From the NCBI RefSeq assembly GCF_003989135.1, contig NZ_RYZZ01000016.1:1-64000 (forward strand): 64,000 bases of DNA. Reading direction: 5' to 3'. The notes beneath the pieces are model-generated. The model did not search any database. It was given only the letters and a program-made list of their open reading frames with translations, and was not told the DNA's origin. A program made the translations under genes and the position numbers. Shown here in pieces: positions 27,415 through 37,248 of the stretch; the first letter of the stretch is position 1, and each line of letters opens with the position of its first letter. Source of the DNA: Peribacillus cavernae. Lineage in GTDB: Bacteria; Bacillota; Bacilli; Bacillales; DSM-1321.

Positions 27415-27877
27415 TCCGGAACCTGCCCTTTCCTATATTAAAGGTCATTTTATAGGAACTGCTGGAGGTTTTTACATTCCAGACTCCTGCAGTGGATATG
27501 TTGCCATTAGGCGCAAATAGAATCCTCAGGTTCATCGATCCCCTGGTAAAAGTAACGTCTTTAGGTATGTTGCGCTCAAGAAGCTTTCCTTTCATCACAT
27601 TGGCAACATGATATTTCTCACCCGATCTTCCTGGATATTGGTCAATTACAACTTCGATATATTGCTGGTGGCTGATTGCATAGCTTTGCGCAAAATACAC
27701 ATCATCACTGAATTGACGTAAAAATTGGTCAATCTCCTGGCTTTTCAAAAAATGCGGAAAAAGCCCTGATGCAAGGGAAAATAACAAGAGAAAGATTGTG
27801 AGTACCACAAGTGTTTCTGTTAAGGTAAAGCCTCGGTTGCTTTCACTTACAGCAGTAATGCTATGTTGTTTTCGCAA
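27401..27877 (-). CDS. comGD: Competence minor pseudopilin ComGD
   Basis: A 158-residue pseudopilin. A TTG start gives a 16-residue leader before the cleavage motif RG-FTLTETLVVLTIF, with Glu at +5. It overlaps comGC by 17 bases and comGE by 14. A shorter leader would fit the family as well, but no better start is seen. Confidence 0.88.
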   Translation of the reverse strand: MRKQHSITAVSESNRGFTLTETLVVLTIFLLLFSLASGLFPHFLKSQEIDQFLRQFSDDVYFAQSYAISHQQYIEVVIDQYPGRSGEKYHVANVMKGKLLERNIPKDVTFTRGSMNLRILFAPNGNISTAGVWNVKTSSSSYKMTFNIGKGRFRIEKL

Positions 27878-28166
27878 CTACCGAGACATCTCCTTTTTCG
27901 TCTATTTTTACACCATCCCCATTCGGGCATGATGTTTGCTTTAAATAACCTCCCGTTTCAAGCTCTGTTATGTTTTCCGGAAGCTTTTGTTTATCCATTT
28001 CATAGGCTTGCACCTGAGACTGAACCATCTTGACAAATGCCTCACAGCCTTTGGATTGGATGGTGGACTGGTTCTTGGTTATATTAGGCACGGTGATAAT
28101 CAGCAGGATCGAGATGACCAGCAGGACCACCAGCATTTCAATTAAAGTAAAGCCTTTTTCGTTCAC
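27861..28166 (-). CDS. comGC: Competence major pseudopilin ComGC
   Basis: A 101-residue major pseudopilin. The leader MNEKG is followed by FTLIEMLVVLLVISILLIITVPNI. Two cysteines (in SKGCEAF and TSCPNGDG) can form the intramolecular disulfide known for B. subtilis ComGC. It is the structural subunit of the transformation pseudopilus. Confidence 0.93.
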   Translation of the reverse strand: MNEKGFTLIEMLVVLLVISILLIITVPNITKNQSTIQSKGCEAFVKMVQSQVQAYEMDKQKLPENITELETGGYLKQTSCPNGDGVKIDEKGDVSVVAKTT

Positions 28167-28180
28167 TGTTTATTTCCTCC

Positions 28181-29218
28181 TTATAAGCTGCCCAGCAAGG
28201 AAAACATCGGCATTAAAATAGCCAGATAAATAGAAACGATCAATAATCCGATAACCGAAAATAGCACTGGCTGAATAATCCGGGTAGCTGCGCTTGTTTT
28301 TTCTTCGATTTTAGTAAGGACATACCTGCTGTAATGAAACAGCTCCTGGTCTAAGGTCCCGTATTTTTGTCCGTTGGCAATGATAATGCTTAAATGTTCC
28401 TCGAAAAAAGGGACAGTTTGAAAAATATCTTCAAGAGACTTGCCTTCTGTTAATTCCTTTTTAATGAAAAGGCATAATTTTTGATAGAATGGCTGACTGT
28501 TGTTTTCGGAAAAGAGACGAATGCTTTCATTAATCGATAAGCCACCAGAAAGCAAACCGCTTAGTTGACTTGAAAAAAAGTGGGTGTCATATAATTTGAG
28601 GAACCTGCCTAAAAAAGGGATTCTTTGAAGGATCTTTCGTCGTTTCAACGGATTTAACCTTAAAAACCAATACTTCCTGAGACCAAGTGTGATAACCAGC
28701 AAGACCAAAAGAATAACAGGCAGCGCCGGAAGAAATCGGGAAACGGCGAGCACGATGGTTAAAAATATATTTGGCTCTGCATCCATGGATTGAAAGAGCA
28801 CCTGAAACTTAGGCAGCAATACCCGTTGGAGAATATAAAAGATATTGGCGACAAATACCAAAAGAAAAATCGGATAAACGAGCAGTTTATTGATTCTTTC
28901 CAGGTCTTCCGTTCTTTTAAGCCAGAAACTGCCTCCTTCTTTCAGCGCTTGCACTAAATTGCCATGACTTTCTGCGTAATAGATATAGCTGATGAGTTGC
29001 GGATGAAATTTCATATAAACCAGGGAAGAGTATAGCGGATTTCCTTCTCTTAATCTTAAAAGCGTCTCTGTTAATTCAGCTGCCTTTTTTTTGGATTCCT
29101 GCAGCTTAAGAAACTGGATAGCATGTGAAAGTGGATAGCCGTTTTCAAGCAGTTCACCAAGCTTAAGTAAAAAAAGGGCCTGTTCATTCCTTTTCCATTT
29201 ACTTCGTTTCATGCTCAT
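28181..29218 (-). CDS. comGB: Competence inner-membrane protein ComGB
   Basis: A type II secretion F-family platform protein of about 345 residues, with three membrane segments (about residues 115-140, 160-185 and 320-340). It anchors pseudopilus assembly together with ComGA. The start is ambiguous: ATG 29218 (MSMKRSKW) or ATG 29212; both lie inside the end of comGA, with which it overlaps. Confidence 0.92.
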   Translation of the reverse strand: MSMKRSKWKRNEQALFLLKLGELLENGYPLSHAIQFLKLQESKKKAAELTETLLRLREGNPLYSSLVYMKFHPQLISYIYYAESHGNLVQALKEGGSFWLKRTEDLERINKLLVYPIFLLVFVANIFYILQRVLLPKFQVLFQSMDAEPNIFLTIVLAVSRFLPALPVILLVLLVITLGLRKYWFLRLNPLKRRKILQRIPFLGRFLKLYDTHFFSSQLSGLLSGGLSINESIRLFSENNSQPFYQKLCLFIKKELTEGKSLEDIFQTVPFFEEHLSIIIANGQKYGTLDQELFHYSRYVLTKIEEKTSAATRIIQPVLFSVIGLLIVSIYLAILMPMFSLLGSL

Positions 29219-30272
29219 ATACCCATCGGTCAAATTCTTCCGATTTTACGTAACCCATGGCAACTGCTTTAGAAATTTCATCCTTCAGCTGGCGGTAATT
29301 TGGCGGCCGGGTATGATTTCCTTTAGCAATTTGCAATACTTGAGCTAGACCTTTTCCATACAATAATTCGTAGACGCTTGCCCGCTTATTCTTCTTATTT
29401 ACAAGACACGCGGAGGTACAGGCGTCCCGGCAATATGGACATTGTAATTCCAGAAGTCTTTGAGCGGTCACGGCAATTAACGTCTGTTCAATTTCAATCC
29501 AGCTTACCCCGAATTCAAGCAGGCGGTAAACCGCTCCCTGTGCATCACGTGTATGCATAGTGGTCAAGATCAAATGACCAGTTAACGCAGCGCGCACGGC
29601 TATCTTTGCCGTTTCCGCGTCGCGAATCTCCCCTACCATGATGATATCCGGATCATGCCTTAGTGCAGCTTTCAAGCCGACAGAATAAGTAACGCCCGCC
29701 TTTTCATTGATCTGTACCTGGAGAACCTGCTCTGACTCATTTTCAATTGGGTCTTCCAACGTTATTACATTGCGGTTAATCATTTCTTTAGCATGATGAA
29801 GCAAAGAATAAAGAGTAGTCGTTTTCCCGCTTCCTGTCGGTCCTGTAAAGATAATCATCCCGTGGGAATGCTTCAGGAGTGCCATCAATTTATTCGCGGT
29901 ATTGCTGAACAGGGAGAGTTGCTCCAAAGGAAGGATATTCTGCTGCGGGATTAAGCGGATCACCAGGCTTTCGGAAAAAGATGCGGGCAGTGTGGATAAA
30001 CGGAGGCCAATTGTTTTATTATCAATTACCATCGTAATCGAACCGCTTTGCGGGCGCCTCTTTTCACCGATATCCATCGATGCGAGAAACTTTAGATGGG
30101 AGATAATCCTTTCCGATTCGTCCTGGGTGATCATGTCTTGCGGATATAGCTTGTTATCGATGCGGAACTGTACGAGAGGTCCTTCTTTTCTCGGAAGGAT
30201 GTGGATGTCTGATGCAGCCAGACGGACTGCATGCGTAAGAATTCTTTCTGCTGTTTTTTCAATCGATTCCAA
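29199..30272 (-). CDS. comGA: Competence traffic ATPase ComGA
   Basis: A 357-residue secretion ATPase of the GspE/PulE family that powers pseudopilus assembly. Walker A GPTGSGKTTTLYSL, the Asp box (VITLEDPIE), Walker B (DPDIIMVGEIRD) and the HTRDAQGA His box are present. A Cys cluster near residues 275-290 (CPYCRDACTSAC) recalls the zinc module of GspE enzymes. The start is TTG with GGAGGTG 8 bases upstream. It is the first gene of comGA-GG; ComK control is expected, but I could not find a clear AAAA-N5-TTTT pair. Confidence 0.94.
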   Translation of the reverse strand: MESIEKTAERILTHAVRLAASDIHILPRKEGPLVQFRIDNKLYPQDMITQDESERIISHLKFLASMDIGEKRRPQSGSITMVIDNKTIGLRLSTLPASFSESLVIRLIPQQNILPLEQLSLFSNTANKLMALLKHSHGMIIFTGPTGSGKTTTLYSLLHHAKEMINRNVITLEDPIENESEQVLQVQINEKAGVTYSVGLKAALRHDPDIIMVGEIRDAETAKIAVRAALTGHLILTTMHTRDAQGAVYRLLEFGVSWIEIEQTLIAVTAQRLLELQCPYCRDACTSACLVNKKNKRASVYELLYGKGLAQVLQIAKGNHTRPPNYRQLKDEISKAVAMGYVKSEEFDRWVYEHETK

Positions 30273-30375
30273 CCATTTCTCACCTCCATATGGGTTTGCT
30301 TAGTAAATTCGACTTTGTTTTGCATTTTCCTTCTTGTTTCTGCAAAAAAATTTTATTGGCTAGTTAACCTATCTT

Positions 30376-30446
30376 TTGCCGTTCAAAAATATCGAATCTC
30401 GTCCAAACCCTGCCGTAAATTCGGGAAGTCCGGCCGACTTTTCGGC
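30376..30446 (+). promoter_or_regulatory. Candidate activator sites for the sigma-54 promoter
   Basis: GAAGTC-CGGCC-GACTTT at about 30425-30441 is an imperfect dyad, flanked by CTGCCG (30411) and CGGCAG (30443) in inverted orientation and a TTGCCG (30377). Such dyads 50-120 bp upstream are where an NtrC-class regulator would bind. Confidence 0.4.
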
Positions 30447-30487
30447 AGTTTTCCAATTGAAGACCGCGATTTGAAAGCGCTTTATAA

Positions 30488-30505
30488 TTGGCACGGTACT
30501 TGCAT
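30488..30505 (+). promoter_or_regulatory. Sigma-54 (-24/-12) promoter
   Basis: TTGGCAC-GGTAC-TTGCAT matches the sigma-54 consensus TGGCAC-N5-TTGCA, with GG and GC at the required 10-base spacing. It lies 87 bases before the first start codon of the alcohol dehydrogenase. Confidence 0.88.
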
Positions 30506-30591
30506 CTATTTATAGTGAAGCCGCTTTCTTGGTCGGGCGTTTTTGAGAGGTATGGATGAGCCATAGCTAAGCGGGAAAAAGGGAGGAGTAG

Positions 30592-31671
30592 ATGAATTTG
30601 AGTACAAAACAAGGGGCAAGTACGCTTGAGGCTGGAGCAGTCAAAGAGGTAAAAACGATGAAAGCTGCCGTTGTCAATGGATTTAACCAAGAGCTGGAAA
30701 TTAAAGAAGTGCCAATACCTGAACTTGCATACGGTGAAATTTTAGTGAAAATCAAGGCATGCGGTGTTTGCCATACAGACCTTCATGCCGCAAATGGAGA
30801 CTGGCCGGTAAAGCCAAAGCTTCCGTTGATTCCGGGACATGAAGGGGTCGGGATTATTGAAAAGGTAGCGGAAGGGGTAACATCCCTTAAAGTCGGTGAC
30901 CGGGTGGGGATTCCATGGTTGTATTCTGCTTGCGGTGAATGTGAATATTGCTTGACCGGGCGTGAAACATTATGCCCGGATCAATTGAATGCAGGGTATT
31001 CGATCGATGGCGGATATGCGGAATATTGCAAGGCTCCGGCAAACTATGTCGTAAAGGTTCCGGAAGGCCTTGATTTTGCAGAAGTGTCGCCAATCTTTTG
31101 TGCGGGTGTCACGACGTATAAAGCGCTTAAAGTTTCTGAAGCGAAGCCAGGTGACTGGGTTGCGATTTATGGGATTGGGGGTCTTGGGCACGTCGCGCTT
31201 CAATATGCTAAGGCGATGGGCTTTAATGTGATTGCTGTCGATATCCAGGATGATAAGCTCGAGCTTGCCAAGGAATTGGGAGCGGACATTACCGTAAACG
31301 GTCTTAAGAACGATCCAGCCCAGGATATTTTCGATAAAGTGGGAGGCGTGCAGGCTGCGATAAGCGTAGCGGTTACGCAAAAAGCGTTTGAACAAGCTTA
31401 CAGCTCAGTGAAAAGGGGCGGTACACTTGTTGTTGTCGGCCTTCCAAATGCTGATCTGCCAATCCCGATTTTCAATACGGTATTGAACGGGGTAACAGTG
31501 AAAGGCTCGATTGTCGGCACAAGAAAGGATTTGCAGGAGGCTGTTGAGTTTGCCGCACAGGGTAAGGTGCGTACGAATATTGAAACTCAGCCGCTTGACA
31601 ATATTAATGAAGTGCTTCATCGTTTGGAAAAAGGACAGATTAATGGCCGTGTTGTATTGACGATGGAGTAA
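30592..31671 (+). CDS. adhP: Zinc-dependent alcohol dehydrogenase (AdhP type)
   Basis: An MDR-family NAD-dependent alcohol dehydrogenase. Catalytic zinc ligands lie in CGVCHTD, the GHEGVG block and [10 protein letters not shown]; structural zinc Cys in [16 protein letters not shown]; the NAD fold in GIGGLGHVA. From ATG 30592 (GGGAGGAG site) it is 359 residues; from ATG 30658 (AGAGGT site, the usual MKAAVV start) it is 337. The sigma-54 promoter upstream and the NtrC-class regulator encoded beside it predict alcohol-induced expression. Confidence 0.92.
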   Translation: MNLSTKQGASTLEAGAVKEVKTMKAAVVNGFNQELEIKEVPIPELAYGEILVKIKACGVCHTDLHAANGDWPVKPKLPLIPGHEGVGIIEKVAEGVTSLKVGDRVGIPWLYSACGECEYCLTGRETLCPDQLNAGYSIDGGYAEYCKAPANYVVKVPEGLDFAEVSPIFCAGVTTYKALKVSEAKPGDWVAIYGIGGLGHVALQYAKAMGFNVIAVDIQDDKLELAKELGADITVNGLKNDPAQDIFDKVGGVQAAISVAVTQKAFEQAYSSVKRGGTLVVVGLPNADLPIPIFNTVLNGVTVKGSIVGTRKDLQEAVEFAAQGKVRTNIETQPLDNINEVLHRLEKGQINGRVVLTME

Positions 31672-31689
31672 TATCTGCTCGGGTAAAAT

Positions 31690-31722
31690 CGAAAGGCTGC
31701 TTCCATTGGGAGCAGCCTTTCG
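31690..31722. terminator. Bidirectional terminator
   Basis: GAAAGGCTGCT pairs with AGCAGCCTTTC. It separates the convergent adhP and response regulator genes. Confidence 0.8.
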
Positions 31723-31723
31723 A

Positions 31724-33169
31724 TTATGTGTGTGTAGTGTTCGTTTTCTCATTTAAAATATAACGTAATTTCCTCATCGAAATTTGCAGGCACCTGGCAG
31801 CTTCCGTTCTGTTTCCGTACGTTTTTTGCAAGGCTTGCAGAACTAACTCCCTTCCAATAAGTGATTCAAGTTGTTTTACCTGAAGAAGAATATCATCAAG
31901 ATTGATCTTGTCACTTTGCTCAAATTCCTTAACTAGCGTCTCCCTCCATTGTTCAAGGGGGTCTTTAGGAATCGATATTGTTTGTTCAGAACTGCTTTTG
32001 CCCTTTAAGGGGGCAGCCACGGCAGATAAAATAATTTCATCAGCGGTTATTTCTGTATTCTCATCATCAGTCAGGGTGAGTGTACGGGTCACCACATTGG
32101 CCAGCTCGCGGATGTTGCCGGGCCAATCATAGTTTTGCAGTTTTTCATAAGCACCATCAGTGAAATTGACACTAGTATAGCCGTTTCGCTGTATCAAGTG
32201 ATTCACAAGTAAGGGAATGTCCTCTTTTCGATCCCTGAGCGGCGGAATTTCCAGGTGAACGACATTTAGTCGGTAAAATAAGTCTTCCCGGAATTTCTTT
32301 TGCAGGACAGCCTGCTGCAGATTTTCGTTAGAGGCAGCCACGACGCGGGCATTTGTTCTCAATGTCTGAACACTGCCAACCCTCATAAACTCCCTTGTTT
32401 CTAACACCCTCAGAAGCTTTACCTGAATTGCCTGGGAAGCATCTGCTATCTCATCAAGAAACAGGGTGCCGTTGCTCGCAATTTCAAATAGCCCCTTTCT
32501 TTGCTGTGTCGCTCCCGTGAAAGCCCCCTTTTCATGACCGAATAATTCACTCTCAAGAAGTGATTCTGAAATGGCGCCGCAGTTGACGCCAATAAACGAT
32601 TCATGGCTGCGCGGGCTTGCCAAATGGATAAAACGGGAGAGGACCTCTTTGCCGGTTCCCGTTTCGCCTTCGATTAGGACATTGACATTCTTTTGGGAAA
32701 CCTTGAATGTGGCGTCGATAAGCTTATTCATGGCATGGTTTTTCCCGACAACAAGTCCCGCTTCATTTGCAAGGCTCTGTATAAATGCTTGGCTTGACGG
32801 GACACTCGTGCTCAGCAATTGTTCGACTTGTGTCTCTAACAGGTTAATATCGTCAAATGGTTTTTCAATATAATCACTCGCTCCAAGCTTAATCGCTTCC
32901 ACCGCTGTTTTTACCGTACTGTAGCCGGTCATGATGAGAGCCTTACAATGGGGCTGATGTTTTTTTAAATGCTGAAGCAGGGAAAGGCCGTCACAATCAG
33001 GGAGCCTTAAATCGATCATGGCAATCTGAAAGCTTTGCCGCGATAGGTCCAACTGAAAAAATTCGCTTGAGCTGTTTACAACCTCTACCTTATATCCTTT
33101 CATGGAGAATAGATGTGATAAAAAAGTTCCTACTTCTTTTTCATCATCAATTACCAGCAGATTAATCAT
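31724..33169 (-). CDS. NtrC-class sigma-54 response regulator
   Basis: A 481-residue regulator. Receiver domain: phospho-acceptor Asp53 (MIDLRLP), Thr82, Lys103. AAA+ domain: Walker A GETGTGKE, the sigma-54 contact loop GAFTGA, Walker B GTLFLDEIAD and the arginine finger region REDLFYRLNV. The C-terminal Fis-like helix-turn-helix is GNRTEAARCLQISMRKLRYIL. It should activate the sigma-54 promoter at 30488. It follows the kinase gene with a 4-base overlap; the natural signal is unknown. Confidence 0.93.
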   Translation of the reverse strand: MINLLVIDDEKEVGTFLSHLFSMKGYKVEVVNSSSEFFQLDLSRQSFQIAMIDLRLPDCDGLSLLQHLKKHQPHCKALIMTGYSTVKTAVEAIKLGASDYIEKPFDDINLLETQVEQLLSTSVPSSQAFIQSLANEAGLVVGKNHAMNKLIDATFKVSQKNVNVLIEGETGTGKEVLSRFIHLASPRSHESFIGVNCGAISESLLESELFGHEKGAFTGATQQRKGLFEIASNGTLFLDEIADASQAIQVKLLRVLETREFMRVGSVQTLRTNARVVAASNENLQQAVLQKKFREDLFYRLNVVHLEIPPLRDRKEDIPLLVNHLIQRNGYTSVNFTDGAYEKLQNYDWPGNIRELANVVTRTLTLTDDENTEITADEIILSAVAAPLKGKSSSEQTISIPKDPLEQWRETLVKEFEQSDKINLDDILLQVKQLESLIGRELVLQALQKTYGNRTEAARCLQISMRKLRYILNEKTNTTHT

Positions 33170-34815
33170 CGTGTCACCTCATTTTTGCCTGAGTCGGGAA
33201 GGGGGAGCTTTAAAATGAAGGTACTTCCTTTTCCTTGCGAGCTGATTACCTTAATCGTCCCTCCATGGGCCTTTGCGATTCCAAGACTTACGGACAGTCC
33301 TAAGCCTGTTCCTTTTTCCATATCCTTTGTAGTATGGAACGGGTGGAAGACGAGCGGGAGGCGGGCTTCTTCAATCCCTATTCCATTATCCTCAACCGCT
33401 ACATGAATACAATCTTCCTCTAAAGACGTTTGGATGCTAATGCATTTATGGCTGGTTTTCGCCATTTCAACGGCATCCTTTGCGTTAAGCAATAAATTTA
33501 TGATGACCTGCTCGATTTGGGGCTGGCTGCCGTCTAGTAAGGGCAAGTCCTGTTGAAGAGATAAGGATATGGAAATCCGGTTTTTTTCTAGCTGAAAGGT
33601 AAGCAGGTTCAGAACCTGGCGAACGCATTCATTGACGGAATATGAAGTAAACAGGTATTCATCCTGCCTCGAAAAGGTGAGCAGGCTTTTAATGATTTGT
33701 TTGCAGCGGTTGCCGCAATTTTTAATGTCGTTAAGCAAAATATAATCCCGGTCCGTTTCCGGGGTATTTCTTATGAGAAGTTGTGAGTTTCCGAGAATAG
33801 CGGTTAACGGGCTATTCAATTCATGCGCGATTCCCGCTGCCATTTCCCCGATCGCCGCAAGCTTGCCTGAATGCAGCAGTTGAACCTCCATCTGCCGTTT
33901 TTTCGTAACATCCTTAAAGTAGGCGATCACACCATACACCTGCTGATCATTATCCAGGACAGGATACGTATGCATTTCATAAATTACATGGTTCTTAGAA
34001 TGAATTTCCTGGAATCCGGCGGTGTTAGAGTTGAATGTTTCCTGGACAATCGCTTTACATGTTTGGCCTAAAGAAGAATAAAATGATGAGGAGTGATAGA
34101 TGTCCAAAAACTCCCTGGCTGAATCGTTGAATTTAAATACCTCCAGATTCTTGTCAAATACCATAATCATGTCATCCACCGCCTTGAAGGTATCCTCCCA
34201 TTCCTGTTTCCCTTGTAAAACGGCATTATACAATTGTGAGTTTTCCAGAATGATGGCTACATGGTTCGTCAGCTGCTCTAAGAACTCCAATTCCTCGGTG
34301 GTCCATCCCGATTGTTCCTTCCGGCCGAAGGTTAACACACCGATTCCCTCATTTATGCTGTAGAGGGGCATAACCAAAATAGATAGGAGTTCTTGAGAAA
34401 TCAGCCAATCCTCTTCAGCAAACATGGTTGTTTCGGTGCTTATCTGCTCTTGCATGACTTTTTTCTCCGTTAATGCAGACCAGAATAGAGAGGAATCCGC
34501 ATTTTTGATTCTATACTCCGTATTCGCAGTGGAGGTTGGATAAACCTGTACCAAAACTGGATCGCCCTTTTGAAGCAGGTACAGGCGGCAATCGTCAAAT
34601 GCCATCAAAAGCCGCAGCTTTTCCATGACATATGTTACGATTTCTTCGAGGTTCATATCGATTTTAATGGTTTTTGTTATGTCATTCATGATTTCCAGCT
34701 GCATATTTTTCTTTTCCAACTGTTCAACTGTCTTTTTTAGTTCAGTATAGTAATTCTTTTTTGAAGATTTGATGCCGGTCAGCATTTCAATCAGGTTGTC
34801 TTTCTCAGTTTGCAT
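33166..34815 (-). CDS. Soluble GAF/PAS sensor histidine kinase
   Basis: A 549-residue kinase without membrane segments. Order of domains: an N-terminal coiled coil (residues 1-45), GAF (about 45-200), PAS (about 210-310), HisKA with the phospho-acceptor His in GIAHELNSPLTA, and a HATPase_c domain with NLLLNAKDAVE, GIGI and GTGLGLS boxes. It therefore senses an intracellular cue, possibly a small molecule bound by GAF. It shares an operon with the regulator and the iron alcohol dehydrogenase. Confidence 0.92.
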   Translation of the reverse strand: MQTEKDNLIEMLTGIKSSKKNYYTELKKTVEQLEKKNMQLEIMNDITKTIKIDMNLEEIVTYVMEKLRLLMAFDDCRLYLLQKGDPVLVQVYPTSTANTEYRIKNADSSLFWSALTEKKVMQEQISTETTMFAEEDWLISQELLSILVMPLYSINEGIGVLTFGRKEQSGWTTEELEFLEQLTNHVAIILENSQLYNAVLQGKQEWEDTFKAVDDMIMVFDKNLEVFKFNDSAREFLDIYHSSSFYSSLGQTCKAIVQETFNSNTAGFQEIHSKNHVIYEMHTYPVLDNDQQVYGVIAYFKDVTKKRQMEVQLLHSGKLAAIGEMAAGIAHELNSPLTAILGNSQLLIRNTPETDRDYILLNDIKNCGNRCKQIIKSLLTFSRQDEYLFTSYSVNECVRQVLNLLTFQLEKNRISISLSLQQDLPLLDGSQPQIEQVIINLLLNAKDAVEMAKTSHKCISIQTSLEEDCIHVAVEDNGIGIEEARLPLVFHPFHTTKDMEKGTGLGLSVSLGIAKAHGGTIKVISSQGKGSTFILKLPLPDSGKNEVTR

Positions 34816-34824
34816 TCATATCAC

Positions 34825-35973
34825 CTACAAAGAGTTTTCCAATAATTGTGTAATTTGTGCCATAGACATATCCCGCGGGTTTGTGATCATACAGGCGTCC
34901 TCGAGGGCGGTCGATGCAATCCAGCGGATCATCTCACGGGTAATTCCGACATCGCCCAGCCTGCGAGGTGTGCCGATATCGGCAGACAACTCCCTTACGA
35001 ATTGAATCGCTGCGTTTCCGCCCTCTCTCTGTGTACGGCCTCTTGTATCAACCCCCATTAATTCTGCCATTTCAGCAAAGCGACGGGGAGCTGCGATCAA
35101 ATTGTATTCCATGACATATGGAAGTAAAATCGCATTTATTTCTCCGTGGGGCAGAAGATGCTTTCCGCCAATGGCATGGGATATAGCGTGGGCTGCACCT
35201 AATATGGCATTAGAAAAAGCAAGTCCTGCCTGAAGGCTTGCCATGGCCATTGCTTCTTTAGCTTCTTGATTGGTCCTGGAAGCAACGGACGGGCGCAAAT
35301 AGCGTGACACTAACGTTAGGGCGTTTTTTGCCTGAACATCGGTAAGCGGAGTGGCTGCAATGCTGACATAGGCTTCAATCGCATGGGTCAGCACATCCAT
35401 GCCAGTCATAGCGGTCAGGTCAGCTTCTTTTGTCATCAGTGTCTGGGGATCGATAATCGCTATATCGGGGACCAGTGTTTTCGAAATAATTGTCATTTTC
35501 TTCTCCCGCTCGGAATCGACGATAACAGAAAATTGGGAAACTTCGGATCCCGATCCAGCCGTTGTCATGACCATCACCATTGGAGGGAGCGGAGAATGGA
35601 TTTTATCCACACCTTCATAATCCCTGATCCTACCGCCGTTCGTAGCAAGAATGGCGATCCCTTTTGCTACATCCAACGCGCTGCCCCCGCCTACACCTAT
35701 GATGGCGTCGCACTCCTGATCGATAAAAGTGCGGCAGCCAGCTTCTACTTCTGAATCCTTTGGATTAGTCGTTACATCAATAAAGGCTGAAAATGACAGC
35801 TGCGCTTCCCGGCAGGACTGAATCACTTTCTCAAGCCAGCCGGAACCTGCCACACCAGAATCGCTTACAATCAATGCTTTTTTTGCACCAATTCGGACAC
35901 ACGCTTCCCCTGCCTGCTCAAGCGAATCTTTCCCGAAAATCACTTCCGGCATTACAAATTTCGTAATTGGCAA
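34825..35973 (-). CDS. Iron-containing alcohol dehydrogenase
   Basis: A 382-residue family III dehydrogenase. The NAD-binding GVGGGSALDVAKG, metal-site Asp/His residues in TGMDVLTHAIEAY, and the histidines of GAAHAISHAIGGKHLLPHGEINA are all present. The TTG at 35973 has AGAAGGTG about 7 bases upstream; the TTG at 35991 does not. It is the first gene of the operon with the histidine kinase and NtrC-class regulator, so alcohol or aldehyde use is the likely theme. The substrate range is unknown. Confidence 0.9.
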   Translation of the reverse strand: MPITKFVMPEVIFGKDSLEQAGEACVRIGAKKALIVSDSGVAGSGWLEKVIQSCREAQLSFSAFIDVTTNPKDSEVEAGCRTFIDQECDAIIGVGGGSALDVAKGIAILATNGGRIRDYEGVDKIHSPLPPMVMVMTTAGSGSEVSQFSVIVDSEREKKMTIISKTLVPDIAIIDPQTLMTKEADLTAMTGMDVLTHAIEAYVSIAATPLTDVQAKNALTLVSRYLRPSVASRTNQEAKEAMAMASLQAGLAFSNAILGAAHAISHAIGGKHLLPHGEINAILLPYVMEYNLIAAPRRFAEMAELMGVDTRGRTQREGGNAAIQFVRELSADIGTPRRLGDVGITREMIRWIASTALEDACMITNPRDMSMAQITQLLENSL

Positions 35974-36019
35974 TCTCACACCTTCTTTCAATTTATTTGT
36001 AATGTTCTTACTCTACTAT

Positions 36020-36669
36020 TTACCAAAAGGGACAAAAATTCCTGTAAAGTAGACAATTTTTTTTGCTATTCATGACAAGTTTTTTACAACTTAGGTTATG
36101 GTTGACCCTGGTCGCATTGGTGATGTCGAATAATTGGTATTCAAAGCCTTCCTTTAGCCCTGGGCTGCCCTGTGAATAAAAATTCTTCTTGATTTTCTCA
36201 AGGCCTTCACTCATGATTTGAATCGAAGTTACCGTATTATTTTGGTGTTTATCATAAAAAACGGTGGTATAGCTGCCATCGATTCGAAACACATCGTAGT
36301 CCCTGTTCTCCTCAAATTGATAATAGGCCATGCCTTTGCGAATTTTGTTAAGGGCACCCCTAGCTGTGCAAGAACGGATTCCTTGGGGGCTCCGCGTTTT
36401 ATCCCTTTTGTTGATGCAATTAAATCCTGGTTTGTATATAATCCTGCAACTTTATTATTTTTATCATAGGCAGCCATGAAAAAGTGCTGATAGTTTTTAT
36501 GGTAGGTATCCCACTTGACTCCATATTCGTTTATGGTTGAACGTTTGGAGGCCCCTGCTAGTTTTTCTACCTCAGCCCTGGAATCTCCAAGCCCGATATT
36601 ATAGATGGTAAAAACATCCTCACCCGAATTTGGTGGAATGTAAAAAGTATATGCCGGTGTGGATTTCAT
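36020..36669 (-). pseudogene. CAP-domain-associated protein, truncated and frameshifted
   Basis: The readable product begins TPAYTFYIPPNSGEDVF, continues through IGDSRAEV-like YNIGLGDSRAEVEKLAG, shifts frame by one lost A near 36340 (LTK to IRKGMAYYQF), and ends in FDITNATRVNHNL, where a CAP (SCP-like) domain normally begins. So this is the CAP-associated N-terminal domain without signal peptide and without the CAP domain. Related proteins are secreted. The remnant is unlikely to work. Confidence 0.75.
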
Positions 36670-36779
36670 ATATGTGCAAAAAGGATGTTTCTCTTCTTTA
36701 TTTGCAGGTTTTTTCTCTTACATATAGAAGGTGTTAAAGATAAATATTGTTCTGAATGATGTTACCAAGGAGGATTTAA

Positions 36780-37244
36780 ATGAAACTATGGTCGAGGGAA
36801 ATTGAAATAAACGCGCCAATTGAGCAAGTGTGGAACCTTTTGGACGGCCCGACTGAAAATATGCAAAAAATCATGCCGCAGGTCATTGAAAACAAACCAG
36901 TTAAAGTTACGGAAGAAGGAGTCGGAAGTGTTTATCGTCAAAAATATAAAGAAGGAAAACGGATTGAAGAATATGATGTAGAAACGTTAGAATACGAAAA
37001 TACCCGGGACCATAAAAAGCTGAAGGTCAGTTTTACACTGGCAAATATGTTTGAGATCACTGCCTTGTATGAAATGACAAAAGTGGATGACAATAAGACT
37101 TTTTTTAGGTATACAGCCACTAATCGCGCTTTGAAATGGTTCGTCCATGTTTTTTTATGGTTTTCCAATGAAAAGGTAGTGACTGAGTTTTTGGAACGTG
37201 TAAAAAAAGTGGCTGAGTCTGAACGCCAATTCATTACAAAGTGA
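36780..37244 (+). CDS. SRPBCC-family (START-like) protein
   Basis: A 154-residue protein of the polyketide cyclase/dehydrase-like SRPBCC fold: the opening WSREIEINAPIEQVWNLL and the long C-terminal helix (VVTEFLERVKKVAESERQ) are typical. Such proteins bind hydrophobic ligands in a cavity; no specific ligand can be inferred. AAGGAGG precedes the ATG. It is followed by the large hairpin at 37249-37304. Confidence 0.8.
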   Translation: MKLWSREIEINAPIEQVWNLLDGPTENMQKIMPQVIENKPVKVTEEGVGSVYRQKYKEGKRIEEYDVETLEYENTRDHKKLKVSFTLANMFEITALYEMTKVDDNKTFFRYTATNRALKWFVHVFLWFSNEKVVTEFLERVKKVAESERQFITK

Positions 37245-37248
37245 AATG

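Noticed and set aside
30273..30480. ComK box upstream of comGA
   Set aside because: A-rich and T-rich runs exist, but no AAAA-N5-TTTT pair with proper spacing was found.
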